A DNA stretch of 64,000 nt from Burkholderia sp. Bp8992 (GCF_003853705.1 NZ_QTQI01000001.1:310001-374000), one strand, 5' to 3'; positions 35,986 to 46,585 are shown, counted from the first letter of the stretch. Notes: generated by a model not told the origin, from the sequence alone. Numbers and translations: made by a program.

Positions 35986-36948
35986 ATGAGCATTTTGGGA
36001 ATCGAGCAGATCACGTACGGCGTCGACGACCTCGCGACCTGCCGGCGCTTTTTCGCCGACTGGGGGATGAAGGAAGTCGCGCACGACGATACGCGCGCGC
36101 GTTTCGAGACGCTGAACGGCTGCACCGTGCTCGCGGTCAAGGCCGACGATCCGGCGCTGCCGCCTGCTTTCGAGGCAGGCCCGACGCTGCGGGAAGTCAC
36201 GTGGGGCGTCGCGACGCAGGGCGAACTCGACGCGCTGCGCACGAAGCTTGCCGGCCAGCCCGGCTACTACGCGCAGGACGATGCGGTCGGCTGCATCGAC
36301 CCGAACGGGATGGCGATCCGCGTCGAGGTCACGCGCAAGCGCGAACTCGACATCACGGGCTCGCCGTCGAACGTGTGGGGCCGGACGCTGCGCGTCGACC
36401 AGCCGAGCCCGATCTATGCGCGCGCCGAGCCGGTCGAGGTCGGCCATGTCGTGTTCTTCACGAACTGCCTCGACGCGCAGGAGAAGTTCTATCACGAGCT
36501 GCTCGGCTTCGAGACGTCGGACCGTTATCCGGGCCGCGGCGCGTTCATGCGCTGCGCGCCGCACGGCGGCCACCACGACCTGTTCCTGCTCGCGCTGCCG
36601 AATGGCAAGCGCGGCCTGAACCACGTCGCGTTCACCGTGCGCGACATCCATGAAGTGTTCGGCGGCGGCATGCACATCGACCGCTGCGGCTGGGAAACGC
36701 AACTCGGCCCGGGCCGCCATCCCGTGTCGTCCGCGTACTTCTGGTACTTCCAGAATCCGGCCGGCGGCCTGATCGAGTACTACGCGGACGAAGACATGCT
36801 GACGCCCGAGTGGCAGCCGCGCGAATTCGAGCCGGGCCCGACCGTGTTCGCCGAATGGGCCGTCGACGGCGGCCTCGACGGCAATACGCGCCGGCAGAAG
36901 AACGCGCAGGCGCCGGAAGGCAAGTTCATGACGGAGCGCAAATCGTGA
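35986..36948 (+). CDS. VOC-family extradiol-type dioxygenase (two-domain)
   Basis: 320 residues. Two vicinal-oxygen-chelate modules are present. The second carries a complete 2-His-1-Glu facial triad: His154 (EVGHVVFF), His213 (LNHVAFTV) and Glu264 (GGLIEYYAD). This is the pattern of type I extradiol dioxygenases that cleave catechols. The N-terminal module is shorter and lacks the ligands, as usual. It should open the ring made by the oxygenase/SDR pair. Confidence 0.85.
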   Translation: MSILGIEQITYGVDDLATCRRFFADWGMKEVAHDDTRARFETLNGCTVLAVKADDPALPPAFEAGPTLREVTWGVATQGELDALRTKLAGQPGYYAQDDAVGCIDPNGMAIRVEVTRKRELDITGSPSNVWGRTLRVDQPSPIYARAEPVEVGHVVFFTNCLDAQEKFYHELLGFETSDRYPGRGAFMRCAPHGGHHDLFLLALPNGKRGLNHVAFTVRDIHEVFGGGMHIDRCGWETQLGPGRHPVSSAYFWYFQNPAGGLIEYYADEDMLTPEWQPREFEPGPTVFAEWAVDGGLDGNTRRQKNAQAPEGKFMTERKS

Positions 36949-38189
36949 GCGAAACGAACTCGCAGGAATCGGCCGCGCCTGGCACGGTCGTCGTGATCGG
37001 CGGCGGCCAGGCCGCCGGCTGGGTGCTGAAGACGCTGCGCGCGGAAGGGTTCGCGGGCCGCCTCGTGATGATCGCCGACGAGCCGCATCTGCCGTACGAG
37101 CGCCCGCCGCTGTCGAAAGCGGTGCTGGCCGGCGACGCGGACATCGAAACCGTGCGTGTCGTGCGTCCCGACGAATTCGACGCGCTGAACGTCGAAGCCT
37201 GGCAGCCGGAACGCGCGGCCTCGATCGATCGCGCACGCCGCGTGGTGACGACCGCAAGCGGTCGCGCGATCGAATACGACCGGCTCGTGATCGCGACCGG
37301 CGGCACGTCGCGCCGCTTGCCCGATGCAATCGTCAGCACACCGAACCTGCATTACCTGCGCACACTCGACGAAGCGGCCGCGCTCGGCGAAAAGCTGCGT
37401 GCGAGCCGGCGCGTGCTCGTGATCGGCGGCGGCTGGATCGGCCTCGAAGTCGCGGCGACCGCGCGCAAGCTCGGCGTCGAAGCGGTCGTGGTCGAAGGCG
37501 CGCCGCGCCTGTGCGGCCGCTCGGTGCCGCAGATCGTGTCGGATTTCCTGCTTGACCTGCATCGTTCGAACGGCGTCGACGTGCGCACGGGCGCGGCGCT
37601 CGCGTCGCTCGACGCGCAGCCCGGCGATGCATCGAAGGTGCGCGCGACGCTCGCCGACGGCACGACGATCGACGCAGACTTCGCGGTGGCCGGCATCGGC
37701 CTCGCGCTGAACGCGTCGCTCGCGAGCGACGCGGGGCTGGCGGTCGACGACGGCATCGTTGTCGACGAATACGGCGCGACCAGCGACCCGGCGATCTTCG
37801 CGTGCGGCGACGTCGCGAACCATCACAACGGCTGGCTGAAGCGGCGCGTGCGGCTCGAATCGTGGGCCAACGCGCAGAACCAGGCGATCGCGGCGGCGAA
37901 GGCCGTGCTCGGCGTGCGCGCACCGTACGCGGAGATTCCGTGGTTCTGGTCCGATCAGTACGACGTGAACCTGCAGATCCTCGGCGATCTGCCGGCCGAT
38001 GCGCAGCTCGTCGTGCGCGGCGATCTCGCCGCGCGCCGTGCGACGCTGTTTTTTGTGGGCGACGGGCATGTGAGAGGTGTCATCGCCGTCAACAACGCGC
38101 GCGAGCTGAAGCTCGCACGCAAGTGGATGAACCAGGGCCGGGCAGTGGATACGGAAGCCCTGGCAGACACGACCCAAGCGCTTGCCTGA
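36945..38189 (+). CDS. FAD-dependent ferredoxin reductase of the oxygenase system
   Basis: 414 residues from a GTG at 36945 overlapping the previous stop by four bases. Two Rossmann motifs are visible: VVIGGGQAAGW for FAD and VLVIGGGWIGLEVA for NAD(P)H. Other marks are PPLSKAVLAGDAD and IFACGDVANHHNGW, as in putidaredoxin/rhodocoxin reductases, with the reductase C-terminal domain at about 330-414. It passes electrons from NAD(P)H to the Rieske ferredoxin. Confidence 0.92.
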   Translation: MSETNSQESAAPGTVVVIGGGQAAGWVLKTLRAEGFAGRLVMIADEPHLPYERPPLSKAVLAGDADIETVRVVRPDEFDALNVEAWQPERAASIDRARRVVTTASGRAIEYDRLVIATGGTSRRLPDAIVSTPNLHYLRTLDEAAALGEKLRASRRVLVIGGGWIGLEVAATARKLGVEAVVVEGAPRLCGRSVPQIVSDFLLDLHRSNGVDVRTGAALASLDAQPGDASKVRATLADGTTIDADFAVAGIGLALNASLASDAGLAVDDGIVVDEYGATSDPAIFACGDVANHHNGWLKRRVRLESWANAQNQAIAAAKAVLGVRAPYAEIPWFWSDQYDVNLQILGDLPADAQLVVRGDLAARRATLFFVGDGHVRGVIAVNNARELKLARKWMNQGRAVDTEALADTTQALA

Positions 38190-38216
38190 CCGGCGAAAGA
38201 CCAGGAGACACCCCGC

Positions 38217-39617
38217 ATGAGCACTTTCGACAATGTCGTGGCCGGTCGCGCCACGATGGAAGCTGCCGCCTCCACGCCCGGCGCGATCATCGCGCGGCTC
38301 GAGCGGCTTCCGGCCAACGCGATGCAGATCCGCGCGCGCGTGCTGATCGGCACCGCGACGTTCTTCGACGGCTTCGACGTGATCACGATCGCGGCGACGC
38401 TGCCGTTGCTGATCCACAAATGGGGGCTGTCGCCGACGCAGATCGGCATGCTGATCGCGTCCGGCGCGATCGGCCAGCTGATCGGCGCTTTCCTGTTTCC
38501 GGCGCTCGCGGAAAAGCACGGCCGCGTGAAGGCGATCGCGTGGAGCTCGGCCGTGATCGGCGTCACGAGCATCGCGTGCGGCTTCGCGCCGACCTTCGAG
38601 GTGTTCGTGCTGCTGCGGATCCTGCAGGGGCTCGGGCTCGGCGGCGAACTGCCGGTCGCCGCGACGTACATCAACGAGATCACGCGCGCACATGGCCGCG
38701 GCCGTTTCGTGCTGCTGTACGAGATCGTGTTCCCGATCGGCCTGCTCGTGTCGATGGCGCTCGGCGCGTGGCTCGTGCCGCGCTTCGGCTGGGAAATCAT
38801 GTACTTCGTCGGCGGGCTGCCGCTGATCCTGTCGCTCGTGCTCACGCACCTCGTGCCGGAATCGCCGCGCTGGCTGGCGTCGCGCGGGCGGCTCCCGGAA
38901 GCCGGGCGCGCGGTGGGCGTGTTCGAAGCGTCGGTGCGCGGCGAACTGCCGCCCGTCACGCAGGTGGCCGCGTTCGACGAGATGGTGCGCCAGCATCCGA
39001 AGCGCAAGATGAGCGACCTGTTCAGCGCGGCCTATCGCAAGCGTACGCTCGCGGTGGCGACGTTGTGGGCGACCTGCGGGTTCATCCAGTACGGGCTGTC
39101 GACGTGGCTGCCGACGATCTACAAGAACTTCTATCACGCGCCGCTGCAGCTCGCGCTGAACCTCGCGGTGATCGGCTCGGTGATGGGCGTGCTCGGCTCG
39201 CTGGCGTCGGCGCTGCTGGTCGACAAGCTCGGCCGCAAGCCGGTGATCGTGTGGTCGTTCGTGCTGTGCGCGCTGTCGCTGGCGCTCGCGGGTGTCTATC
39301 ACGCGTCGTCGGTGTATGTCGTCGCGATCTTCTGCTCGCTGTCGCTCGGGTTGATGGCGTCGGGGTTCATCACCGCGTACGTCTATACGCCGGAGCAGTA
39401 TCCGACGAGCATTCGCGCATCGGGCTGCGGGCTCGGCAGCGCGTGGCTGAAGATCGCGTCGTTCGTCGCACCGATGGTCGTGCCGCACGCGATCATCGGC
39501 GGGAACCTCGCGCCGGCGTTCTACCTGATCGGCATCGTGCCGCTGATCGCGGCGGTGACCGTGCACTTCGTCGGGATCGAGACGAAGGGGAAGGTGCTGG
39601 AGGCGCTGGAGGCGTGA
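38217..39617 (+). CDS. MFS transporter, aromatic acid:H+ symporter (AAHS)-like
   Basis: 466 residues with about 12 membrane helices. The first helix carries TFFDGFDVITIAATLPLL, the D-G-F-D motif of aromatic acid symporters; the loop 2-3 motif is ALAEKHGRVKAIAW and the second half has LLVDKLGRKPVIVWSF. A large cytoplasmic loop (VREGELPP-like region and KRKMSDLFSAAYRKRTLAVA) separates the halves. It closes the operon and probably imports the aromatic substrate. Confidence 0.9.
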   Translation: MSTFDNVVAGRATMEAAASTPGAIIARLERLPANAMQIRARVLIGTATFFDGFDVITIAATLPLLIHKWGLSPTQIGMLIASGAIGQLIGAFLFPALAEKHGRVKAIAWSSAVIGVTSIACGFAPTFEVFVLLRILQGLGLGGELPVAATYINEITRAHGRGRFVLLYEIVFPIGLLVSMALGAWLVPRFGWEIMYFVGGLPLILSLVLTHLVPESPRWLASRGRLPEAGRAVGVFEASVRGELPPVTQVAAFDEMVRQHPKRKMSDLFSAAYRKRTLAVATLWATCGFIQYGLSTWLPTIYKNFYHAPLQLALNLAVIGSVMGVLGSLASALLVDKLGRKPVIVWSFVLCALSLALAGVYHASSVYVVAIFCSLSLGLMASGFITAYVYTPEQYPTSIRASGCGLGSAWLKIASFVAPMVVPHAIIGGNLAPAFYLIGIVPLIAAVTVHFVGIETKGKVLEALEA

Positions 39618-39772
39618 GTGTCTTCCGCTGCGGTGGATGGAGTGAACCGAAAGGCCCGGGCGATGCTCCCCGCGCTTGTTTTCGGGGCGCTCCCGCAGCG
39701 GCGCGCAGGGTGCGCGCGATTGTTGGGGCACGGCGGGCGTGTTCTAATGCACGGTCCCGATTTCGTCAGACC

Positions 39773-40327
39773 ATGGCCATGCCCTTGTTCGAACCCGTCA
39801 CGCTGCATACCTCGCGCCTCGTCCTGCGGCCGCTTCGCGACGCCGACGCACAGGCTTTCTTCGAGATCTGGTCCGATGCGGAAGCGATGCGCTACTTCTC
39901 GTTCTCGCCGATGACGCAGATCGAGCAGGCCGAGGCGCGCGTCGCGCGCAACCTGCAGACGTCGGCGACGGGGCAGGACCTGATTTGCGTGCTCGAATTG
40001 CGGGAAACCGGCGAAGCGCTCGGCGAATGCGTGCTGTTCCATGCGAACGAGCAATGCCGGCGCGCGGAGATCGGCTTCAGCCTGCGGCGCACGTTCTGGC
40101 GCGGCGGATACATGCGCGAAGCGGCGTCGGCCGTGATCGATCATGCGTTCGGCACGCTGCGGCTGAACCGGATCGAGGCCGATATCGATCCGCGCAACGT
40201 CGCGTCGGCACAGCTGCTCGAACGGCTCGGCTTCGTCCGGGAAGGGCTGCTGCGCGAACGCTGGATCGTCGGTGACGAAGTGTCGGACAGCGCGCTGTAC
40301 GGGTTGCTGGCGAGCGATCGTCGCTGA
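39773..40327 (+). CDS. GNAT-family N-acetyltransferase (RimJ/RimL-like)
   Basis: 184 residues from the ATG at 39773 (an in-frame ATG at 39779 is equally possible). Family blocks are TSRLVLRPLRDADAQAFFEI, AEIGFSLRRTFWRGGYMREA for acetyl-CoA binding and NRIEADIDPRNVASAQLLER plus LGFVREGLLRERW. It acetylates the N-terminus of a protein or a small amine; the target is unknown. It is 155 bases downstream of the MFS gene and not clearly part of that operon. Confidence 0.88.
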   Translation: MAMPLFEPVTLHTSRLVLRPLRDADAQAFFEIWSDAEAMRYFSFSPMTQIEQAEARVARNLQTSATGQDLICVLELRETGEALGECVLFHANEQCRRAEIGFSLRRTFWRGGYMREAASAVIDHAFGTLRLNRIEADIDPRNVASAQLLERLGFVREGLLRERWIVGDEVSDSALYGLLASDRR

Positions 40328-40453
40328 TGCGGCTGCGGCTGCTGCGAGCTATTTCGCGGCAGGGACGATCACGCACGTGTTGATGCAACTGCACGGGGCA
40401 ATCGGGTTCGGCTCGAGAGGTTCGATTCAACTGACGGCCGGTGATGGGTGTGC

Positions 40454-41380
40454 TCACAGCTTCGCGAGCCAGCCCTCGACCTTGTCTTTCCCGCGCAGCG
40501 TTGCAACCCAACGTTCAGGTAGCGCATGTTCGCCGTACAGCACGCCGGCGAGGCTGCCTGCGATGGCCGCCGTCGTATCCGTATCGTTGCCGAGCGCGAT
40601 CGCGCGTTTCACGCAATCCTCGTAGCTGCCCGTCGACAGCAGGCAATGGATCGCCGACCAGAAGCTGTCGACCACATAGCCCGATCCTTGCGGCGCGTCG
40701 AAGCGGCCGTCGAGCACGATCTTCAGTTCGATTTCGTCGGCCGTGCCTTCGTGGCGCGCGAGCAGTTCATCCTCGGCCGCGCGGACAGCATCGGGCGCTG
40801 GCTGGCCGTCGACGATTCCGAGGGCCGTCAGGCAATAGAGTGCGCAACACAGCTGCGAACGCACGTGGCCGTGCGTGACGATGCTTTGCTTGTGCGCGAG
40901 CCGGATCGCGTCGTCGCGCGACGCGGCGACCATCACGACGGGGAAGCAGCGCATCAGCGAGCCGTTGCCGTTGTCGCGCTCGTCGCCGGGCCCGGCCACT
41001 GCGGGCGCGGCGCCCGCCGCCAGCGCGTGGAACGCGCGCTGCGTCTGCAGGCCGACGTCGAATACGCGGCCGTCCGGCGTGAATGCGCCGCGATGAAACC
41101 AGTCCAGCAGGTTGCCGGCGAACGTATCGAGATTCAGGTCGCGCTCGCGCAGCAGCGCGTCGAGCAGCGCGAGCGCCTGCGCGCCGTCGTCGCTCCAGGT
41201 GCCGGGCGGCACGCCGTCGTGTGCGCGCGCGAAGCCCGGCGGCGGGGTCATGTCGATCGCGGCAGGCGGCGGAATCGACGCGGCGTCGTGGAATTCGTAC
41301 GGCACGCCGAGCGCGTCGCCGATCAGCAGGCCAAGCAGGCCGCCGCGCAGGCGGGATCTTCGGTTCGGAGTCGGTGTCAT
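40454..41380 (-). CDS. ADP-ribosylglycohydrolase (DraG-like) family protein
   Basis: 308 residues from the ATG at 41380; no good Shine-Dalgarno was seen and a GTG at 41428 is in frame. The metal-site blocks are LGLLIGDALGVPYEFHDA, GTWSDDGAQALALLDALL and GNDTDTTAAIAGSLAGVLYG, matching the two-magnesium DraG fold. It would remove ADP-ribose from proteins or related ligands. It stands alone; no ADP-ribosyltransferase is close by. Confidence 0.88.
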   Translation of the reverse strand: MTPTPNRRSRLRGGLLGLLIGDALGVPYEFHDAASIPPPAAIDMTPPPGFARAHDGVPPGTWSDDGAQALALLDALLRERDLNLDTFAGNLLDWFHRGAFTPDGRVFDVGLQTQRAFHALAAGAAPAVAGPGDERDNGNGSLMRCFPVVMVAASRDDAIRLAHKQSIVTHGHVRSQLCCALYCLTALGIVDGQPAPDAVRAAEDELLARHEGTADEIELKIVLDGRFDAPQGSGYVVDSFWSAIHCLLSTGSYEDCVKRAIALGNDTDTTAAIAGSLAGVLYGEHALPERWVATLRGKDKVEGWLAKL

Positions 41381-41548
41381 CAAAGAGAGTTCGGGTTGCG
41401 GCGGCTTGCGTCGCGCAAGACCGTGCACAAGACCTTGAGTTGAACTCCGTCATTATGCCGTCGCCGCCAATTGGCGTACTTTCAGACTGTTCGCCGGGCG
41501 CCTTCGCGCGGTGGCGGCCGCAGTCGTCGTTGAAACGACCCGCGACGA

Positions 41549-42517
41549 TTACGTCAACGCTCGCCCGGCCGCCACGTCGACAGGCACTTCGCGCTCCAGT
41601 GCCTTGGCGGCGAGTTCCCCGACCCAGTCTGCATCGGCGGGATCGACGACGCCATATTGGTCCGGCGGAAAAAAAGCATGGTGGTGGGCCGCCGCAGTCA
41701 GGCGCTCACATTCGGCGTGAGACAGCAGGTAGGACGTCACGGTCAATGGCGCCGCCGGTCCACTCCATCTCGATCCGATGCGGATATGGGTGCGTGGCGC
41801 AAACGCCATTGCCAATTCTCGCCGCGGGATCAATCGTTTCGTCTCCGAGGGGAACGTTGGCGGCGCGTACCAATTGTCTGCCGCAATTCGATGATCCAGC
41901 ACCAGCCAATGACCGACGGACGTTCGGGCCAGGATCCACTGCCTGAGTCGGGTCTTGCTGGATTTGAGCTTGCCGTCGATCCATTCCTCGACGTAGAGGG
42001 GCTCCGGATCGTAGTCGTCCGACCACACGACGATTGCCGAACATAGCGTATGGCGCTCCAATTCGACATGCCCGTTGGACGGCATTTCGCGCCAGTACCG
42101 CTGTCGGGTACCGTACGTCGCGACGCACCAGTTCAGGCCGATCCACGCTGCGATGAAGAGCGCCGTGACCCATATGACGGTGACGGCTGTTTCGCCCACC
42201 GCTCGATCCATATCAAAGGCCGGATCCACCATTCCGTGGTAAGCAAGCATACCCAGCAAATACGCGAGCACCGGGATCACCGGTCCGACTACGACCGGCA
42301 GCATCAGAATGGCGAGCCAGTTCCGGACATGCACGGTCGCCGCCGACTTGGCGCGTGCACGCTCCTCATCGCTCATTGCCGCGACTTCCCGCGCGGCAAT
42401 GTCGTCGCTCGGGGTGTGGAACCGCTCATACGTATTCTGGCATGTGGGCATTCGACGGGGCGTGCGGTGAAAGGGTGCGATAAAGCAGGGATTTCCTCGA
42501 GGAACTGATTCTTGCAT
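41549..42517 (-). CDS. Hypothetical inner-membrane protein
   Basis: Up to 322 residues; ATG codons at 42451 and 42376 are alternatives and the last has the best upstream purine run. Two adjacent transmembrane helices occur near 68-130 (NWLAILMLPVVVGPVIPVLA; AVTVIWVTALFIAAWIGLNW). A soluble C-terminal domain of about 190 residues follows (YWREMPSNGHVELERHTLCS; SVGHWLVLDHRIAADNWYAP). Codon use and GC are slightly lower than in its neighbours. I do not recognise the family. Confidence 0.6.
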   Translation of the reverse strand: MQESVPRGNPCFIAPFHRTPRRMPTCQNTYERFHTPSDDIAAREVAAMSDEERARAKSAATVHVRNWLAILMLPVVVGPVIPVLAYLLGMLAYHGMVDPAFDMDRAVGETAVTVIWVTALFIAAWIGLNWCVATYGTRQRYWREMPSNGHVELERHTLCSAIVVWSDDYDPEPLYVEEWIDGKLKSSKTRLRQWILARTSVGHWLVLDHRIAADNWYAPPTFPSETKRLIPRRELAMAFAPRTHIRIGSRWSGPAAPLTVTSYLLSHAECERLTAAAHHHAFFPPDQYGVVDPADADWVGELAAKALEREVPVDVAAGRALT

Positions 42518-42765
42518 ACGTTAGGGTCGATTTTCAGACGCACGTGTGTGCGTTCCGTGCGTCAGCAAACCGATGCGCTGCGGCTGGTACGAAACCATGC
42601 CACAGGGGGCCGTATGCGCGGGTGACCCGGAGTGGAACGGCAGCGGATGGAGCGACGCCGCGAAGACACCGACGCGCGGGGATTATCGAGTGCGGCCGAC
42701 TTGCCGGATTCACGGCGCGAACGTACGCTTGGTCGATACCGCGATCGACCCACAGGTTCTCGACC

Positions 42766-43179
42766 ATGCAAGCCCATCCTTTGCGTCTTTCCCCCGGCGA
42801 CGATCTGCGCGGCGCCATCGAGGCAGCGCTACACCAGCATGAAGCGCAGGCGGCCTTCGTGATCCAGGGCATCGGCAGCCTGAGCGTCGCGCAGTTGCGC
42901 TTCGCCGGCGTCGACCAGCCGACCGAGCTGCGCGGCGACCTCGAAATCCTGACGCTGGCCGGCTCGGTGTCGCCGGACGGCGCGCACCTGCACATGTCCG
43001 TCTCGGATGCGGACGGCCGCGTGACGGGCGGCCATGTCGCGAGCGGTTGCGTGGTGCGCACGACGGCCGAGATCCTGCTTGCGCTGCTGCCGGCGCATCG
43101 CTTTTCGCGCGAACTCGACGCGGGCACCGGCTTCAACGAACTGGTGATCCGCCCCGAGCCGGGCGGCGATGCCGCGTGA
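42766..43179 (+). CDS. PPC/DUF296-domain DNA-binding protein
   Basis: 137 residues covering one PPC domain. Typical features are the opening LRLSPGDDLRGAIEAALHQH, FVIQGIGSLSVAQLRFAG, the strand block LEILTLAGSVSPDGAHLHMS and GGHVASGCVVRTTAEILLAL. Such single-domain bacterial proteins form trimers with a putative metal or ligand site and are thought to bind DNA or ligands. Function here is unknown. Confidence 0.85.
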   Translation: MQAHPLRLSPGDDLRGAIEAALHQHEAQAAFVIQGIGSLSVAQLRFAGVDQPTELRGDLEILTLAGSVSPDGAHLHMSVSDADGRVTGGHVASGCVVRTTAEILLALLPAHRFSRELDAGTGFNELVIRPEPGGDAA

Positions 43180-43254
43180 GTGTCGCGAAGCAGCGCTAGA
43201 ATCGCGCGTTATTCGACGCTTTCCGCCATTCACTCTTCTGCAAGGCCGCCGTCC

Positions 43255-43764
43255 ATGGACGATTCCGAAATCGAACCAAAAGTGTGGGAAATCGTGCGTA
43301 CCTGGCTCGAGGGCGCGACGCCCGAGCAATGGCACCGGTTCGCCGCGCGCTCCAATTACGACGGCAACGGCCGCGCGTTGCGCTGGCTGCTCGACAACCG
43401 CAACATCGATCGTGCCACCGCGCTGCTGATCTACTGGAATCTCGGCGCCGCATGGTTCGTGCAGTACGCGAGCGAAAGCGACCTGGGCGACGCGTCATAT
43501 CAACTGGACACGTTCCGGCTGGTGCGCGAAGTCGAGCAGCGTTACGCGGAAGGCTATTACGCCGATCACGGCATCTGGTTCGACCCGCATGACTTCGAAG
43601 GTGCGGGCCCGAACGACTATCCCGATGTACCGGTCGCGCGGCCGGTGCCGGCACTGATGCTACAGCCGACCAACGGCCGCGAGTATGTCGATCTCGACGA
43701 GGAAGGGTACGACGAGGGCTTGCCGTTCGAGGTGGCCGAGCGGATTTTCGCGCTTTACGACTGA
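43255..43764 (+). CDS. DUF4274-domain protein
   Basis: 169 residues. The block RALRWLLDNRNIDRATALLI followed by YWNLGAAWF is the DUF4274 pattern. The second half is acidic (LDEEGYDEGLPFEVAERIF) and includes a Tyr-rich DTFRLVREVEQRYAEGYYAD stretch. It is cytoplasmic with no catalytic motif that I can name. It converges with acnB across a terminator. Confidence 0.75.
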   Translation: MDDSEIEPKVWEIVRTWLEGATPEQWHRFAARSNYDGNGRALRWLLDNRNIDRATALLIYWNLGAAWFVQYASESDLGDASYQLDTFRLVREVEQRYAEGYYADHGIWFDPHDFEGAGPNDYPDVPVARPVPALMLQPTNGREYVDLDEEGYDEGLPFEVAERIFALYD

Positions 43765-43794
43765 CTAGGCCGCGACGGCCAACCGGCGCCGGAT

Positions 43795-43834
43795 AAAAAA
43801 ATGGCGTCGCGGGCATTCAGCCTGCGACGCCATT
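43795..43834 (-). terminator. Intrinsic terminator of acnB
   Basis: The arms at 43800-43814 and 43820-43834 (AATGGCGTCGC and its partner) form a long stem with one mismatch and a five-base loop. On the minus strand the stem is followed by a run of T (the A6 at 43795-43800), a textbook terminator just beyond the acnB stop. It may also help to end the converging DUF4274 transcript. Confidence 0.85.
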
Positions 43835-43880
43835 GCGTGGCGCTGCGACGTCAACCACCCGCCGCAGCCCGACTGCGTGC

Positions 43881-46466
43881 TTACAGCTGCACGGTGTCGG
43901 CCACTTCCTTGAAGTCTTCGATCTGGTCGAAGTTCATGTACTGGTAGATCTTGTCGCCGTTCGCGGTGAGCACGCCCATGTCGGCCATGTACTCTTCCTT
44001 GGTCGGAATCTTGCCCAGACGCGAGCAGATTGCCGCCAGTTCCGCCGAGCCGAGATACACGTTCGTGTTCTTGCCGAGACGGTTCGGGAAGTTGCGGGTC
44101 GACGTCGACATGACCGTCGCGCCTTCGCGCACCTGAGCCTGGTTACCCATGCACAGCGAGCAGCCCGGCATTTCGGTACGCGCACCGGCCGTGCCGAACA
44201 CGCCGTAGTGGCCTTCTTCCGTCAGCTGCTTCTGGTCCATCTTGGTCGGCGGCGCGACCCACAGCTTGACCGGAATGTCGCGCTTGCCTTCCAGCAGCTT
44301 CGACGCGGCACGGAAGTGACCGATGTTGGTCATGCACGAACCGATGAACACTTCGTCGATCTTCGCACCGGCGACGTCGGACAGCGTCTTCACGTCGTCC
44401 GGGTCGTTCGGGCACGCGACGATCGGCTCGTGGATGTCGGCGAGGTCGATCTCGATGACGGCCGCGTACTCGGCGTCGGCATCCGGCGACAGCAGTTGCG
44501 GGTCGGCCAGCCACTGTTCCATCGCCGCGATACGGCGTTGCAGGCTGCGCGGGTCCTGGTAGCCCTGCGCGATCATCCACTTGAGCAGCGTGATGTTGCT
44601 GTTCAGGTACTCGATGATCGGTTCCTTGTTCAGGTGCACCGAGCAACCGGCGGCTGAACGCTCGGCCGACGCATCCGACAGCTCGAACGCTTGCTCGACC
44701 TTCAGGTCGGGCAGGCCTTCGATTTCGAGGATGCGGCCCGAGAAGATGTTCTTCTTGCCTTGCTTGGCGACCGTCAGCATGCCTTGCTTGATCGCGTACA
44801 GCGGGATCGCGTTGACGAGGTCACGCAGCGTGACGCCCGGCTGCATCTTGCCCTTGAAGCGGACCAGCACCGATTCCGGCATGTCCAGCGGCATCGTGCC
44901 GGTGGCGGCCGCGAACGCGACCAGGCCCGAACCTGCCGGGAAGCTGATGCCGATCGGGAAGCGCGTGTGCGAATCGCCGCCGGTGCCGACGGTGTCGGGC
45001 AGCAGCATGCGGTTCAGCCACGAGTGGATCACGCCGTCGCCCGGGCGCAGCGCGATGCCGCCGCGCGTGCTGATGAAGTTCGGCAGCGTCTGGTGCGTCT
45101 TCACGTCGACCGGCTTCGGATACGCGGCGGTGTGGCAGAACGACTGCATCACGAGGTCGGCCGAGAAGCCGAGGCACGCGAGGTCCTTCAGTTCGTCGCG
45201 GGTCATCGGGCCCGTGGTGTCCTGCGAGCCGACCGAGGTCATCTTCGGTTCGCAGTACGTGCCCGGGCGCACGCCCTGGCCTTCCGGCAGACCGCACGCG
45301 CGGCCGACCATCTTCTGCGCGAGCGAGAAGCCCTTGCCGCTGTCGGCCGGCTGGTGCGGTAGGCGGAACAGCGTCGACGGCGCGAGGCCGAGCGCTTCAC
45401 GTGCCTTCGCGGTCAGGCCGCGGCCGATGATCAACGGAATGCGGCCGCCGGCGCGCACTTCGTCGAACAGCACGTCGGACTTGACCTGGAATTCGGCGAT
45501 GACCTTGCCGTCCTTCAGCGCCTTGCCTTCGTACGGGCGCAGTTCGACCACGTCGCCCATTTCCATCTGCGACACGTCGAGCTCGATCGGCAGCGCGCCG
45601 GCATCTTCCATCGTGTTGTAGAAGATCGGGGCGATCTTGCCGCCGAGGCACACGCCGCCGAAGCGCTTGTTCGGGACGAACGGGATGTCTTCGCCGGTGA
45701 ACCACAGCACCGAGTTGGTGGCCGACTTGCGCGAGGAGCCGGTGCCGACCACGTCGCCCACGTACGCGACCAGGTGCCCCTTTTCCTTCAGCGATTCGAT
45801 GAACTTGACCGGGCCGCGCTTGCCGTCTTCTTCCGGCGTGATGCCCGGGCGCGCGTTCTTCAGCATCGCCAGCGCGTGCATCGGGATGTCCGGGCGGGTG
45901 GTGGCGTCCGGCGCCGGCGACAGGTCGTCGGTGTTGGTCTCGCCCGTCACCTTGAACACGGTGATGGTCAGGCTTTGCGGCACTTCCGGGCGGCTCGTGA
46001 ACCATTCGGCATCGGCCCAGCTCTGCAGCACGGCCCTCGCGTGCGCGTTGCCCTTGTCGGCGAGTTCCTTCACGTCATGGAACTGGTCGAACATCAGCAG
46101 GGTTTTCTTCAGCGCGTCGGCTGCGACAGCCGCGACGGCGTCGTCGGACAGCAGTTCGATCAGCGGCTGGATGTTGTAGCCGCCCAGCATCGTGCCGAGC
46201 AGTTCGGTCGCGCGTGCACGCGAGATCAGCGGGCAGGCGGTCTCGCCCTTGGCCACGGCGGCCAGGAAGCCGGCCTTCACGCGGGCGGCTTCGTCGACGC
46301 CTGCGGGTACGCGATGGGTGATCAGGTCGACGAGCGTCTGCTCTTCGCCGGCCGGCGGGTTCGTCAGCAATTCGACCAGTTCGGCGGTCTGCTGAGCCGT
46401 CAGCGGCAGGGGAGGAATACCGAGCGCGGCGCGGGCGGCCACGTGAGCACGAAAGTTTTCAAGCAT
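43881..46466 (-). CDS. acnB: Aconitate hydratase B (also 2-methylisocitrate dehydratase)
   Basis: 861 residues, the AcnB length. The N-terminal HEAT-like domain ([40 protein letters not shown]) is specific to AcnB. Iron-sulfur ligands are in [18 protein letters not shown] and CSLCMGNQA, and the swivel domain contains [20 protein letters not shown]. It interconverts citrate and isocitrate in the TCA cycle. The promoter at 46547-46575 and a palindrome at 46586-46597 lie upstream; no other TCA gene is adjacent. Confidence 0.97.
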   Translation of the reverse strand: MLENFRAHVAARAALGIPPLPLTAQQTAELVELLTNPPAGEEQTLVDLITHRVPAGVDEAARVKAGFLAAVAKGETACPLISRARATELLGTMLGGYNIQPLIELLSDDAVAAVAADALKKTLLMFDQFHDVKELADKGNAHARAVLQSWADAEWFTSRPEVPQSLTITVFKVTGETNTDDLSPAPDATTRPDIPMHALAMLKNARPGITPEEDGKRGPVKFIESLKEKGHLVAYVGDVVGTGSSRKSATNSVLWFTGEDIPFVPNKRFGGVCLGGKIAPIFYNTMEDAGALPIELDVSQMEMGDVVELRPYEGKALKDGKVIAEFQVKSDVLFDEVRAGGRIPLIIGRGLTAKAREALGLAPSTLFRLPHQPADSGKGFSLAQKMVGRACGLPEGQGVRPGTYCEPKMTSVGSQDTTGPMTRDELKDLACLGFSADLVMQSFCHTAAYPKPVDVKTHQTLPNFISTRGGIALRPGDGVIHSWLNRMLLPDTVGTGGDSHTRFPIGISFPAGSGLVAFAAATGTMPLDMPESVLVRFKGKMQPGVTLRDLVNAIPLYAIKQGMLTVAKQGKKNIFSGRILEIEGLPDLKVEQAFELSDASAERSAAGCSVHLNKEPIIEYLNSNITLLKWMIAQGYQDPRSLQRRIAAMEQWLADPQLLSPDADAEYAAVIEIDLADIHEPIVACPNDPDDVKTLSDVAGAKIDEVFIGSCMTNIGHFRAASKLLEGKRDIPVKLWVAPPTKMDQKQLTEEGHYGVFGTAGARTEMPGCSLCMGNQAQVREGATVMSTSTRNFPNRLGKNTNVYLGSAELAAICSRLGKIPTKEEYMADMGVLTANGDKIYQYMNFDQIEDFKEVADTVQL

Positions 46467-46546
46467 GGGGAGACCTGCTGATATTGCGTTTGAGGGGAAG
46501 GCCTTGCCGGCACTCCGGGGCTATTCCAGGCACTGCTTTGAGCGGG

Positions 46547-46575
46547 ATTCTAATCTCAATGGTCTGGAACGTCAA
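46547..46575 (-). promoter_or_regulatory. Predicted acnB promoter
   Basis: On the minus strand TTGACG (46570-46575) and TAGAAT (46547-46552) are spaced 17 bases apart, close to the sigma-70 consensus. Transcription would begin near 46540, giving a leader of about 75 bases. Confidence 0.7.
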
Positions 46576-46585
46576 ATGTCTTATG

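Noticed and set aside
36780-39731. Open frame of 983 codons on the minus strand
   Set aside because: Composition is Arg/His/Asp repeats typical of an antisense shadow of the VOC, reductase and MFS genes.
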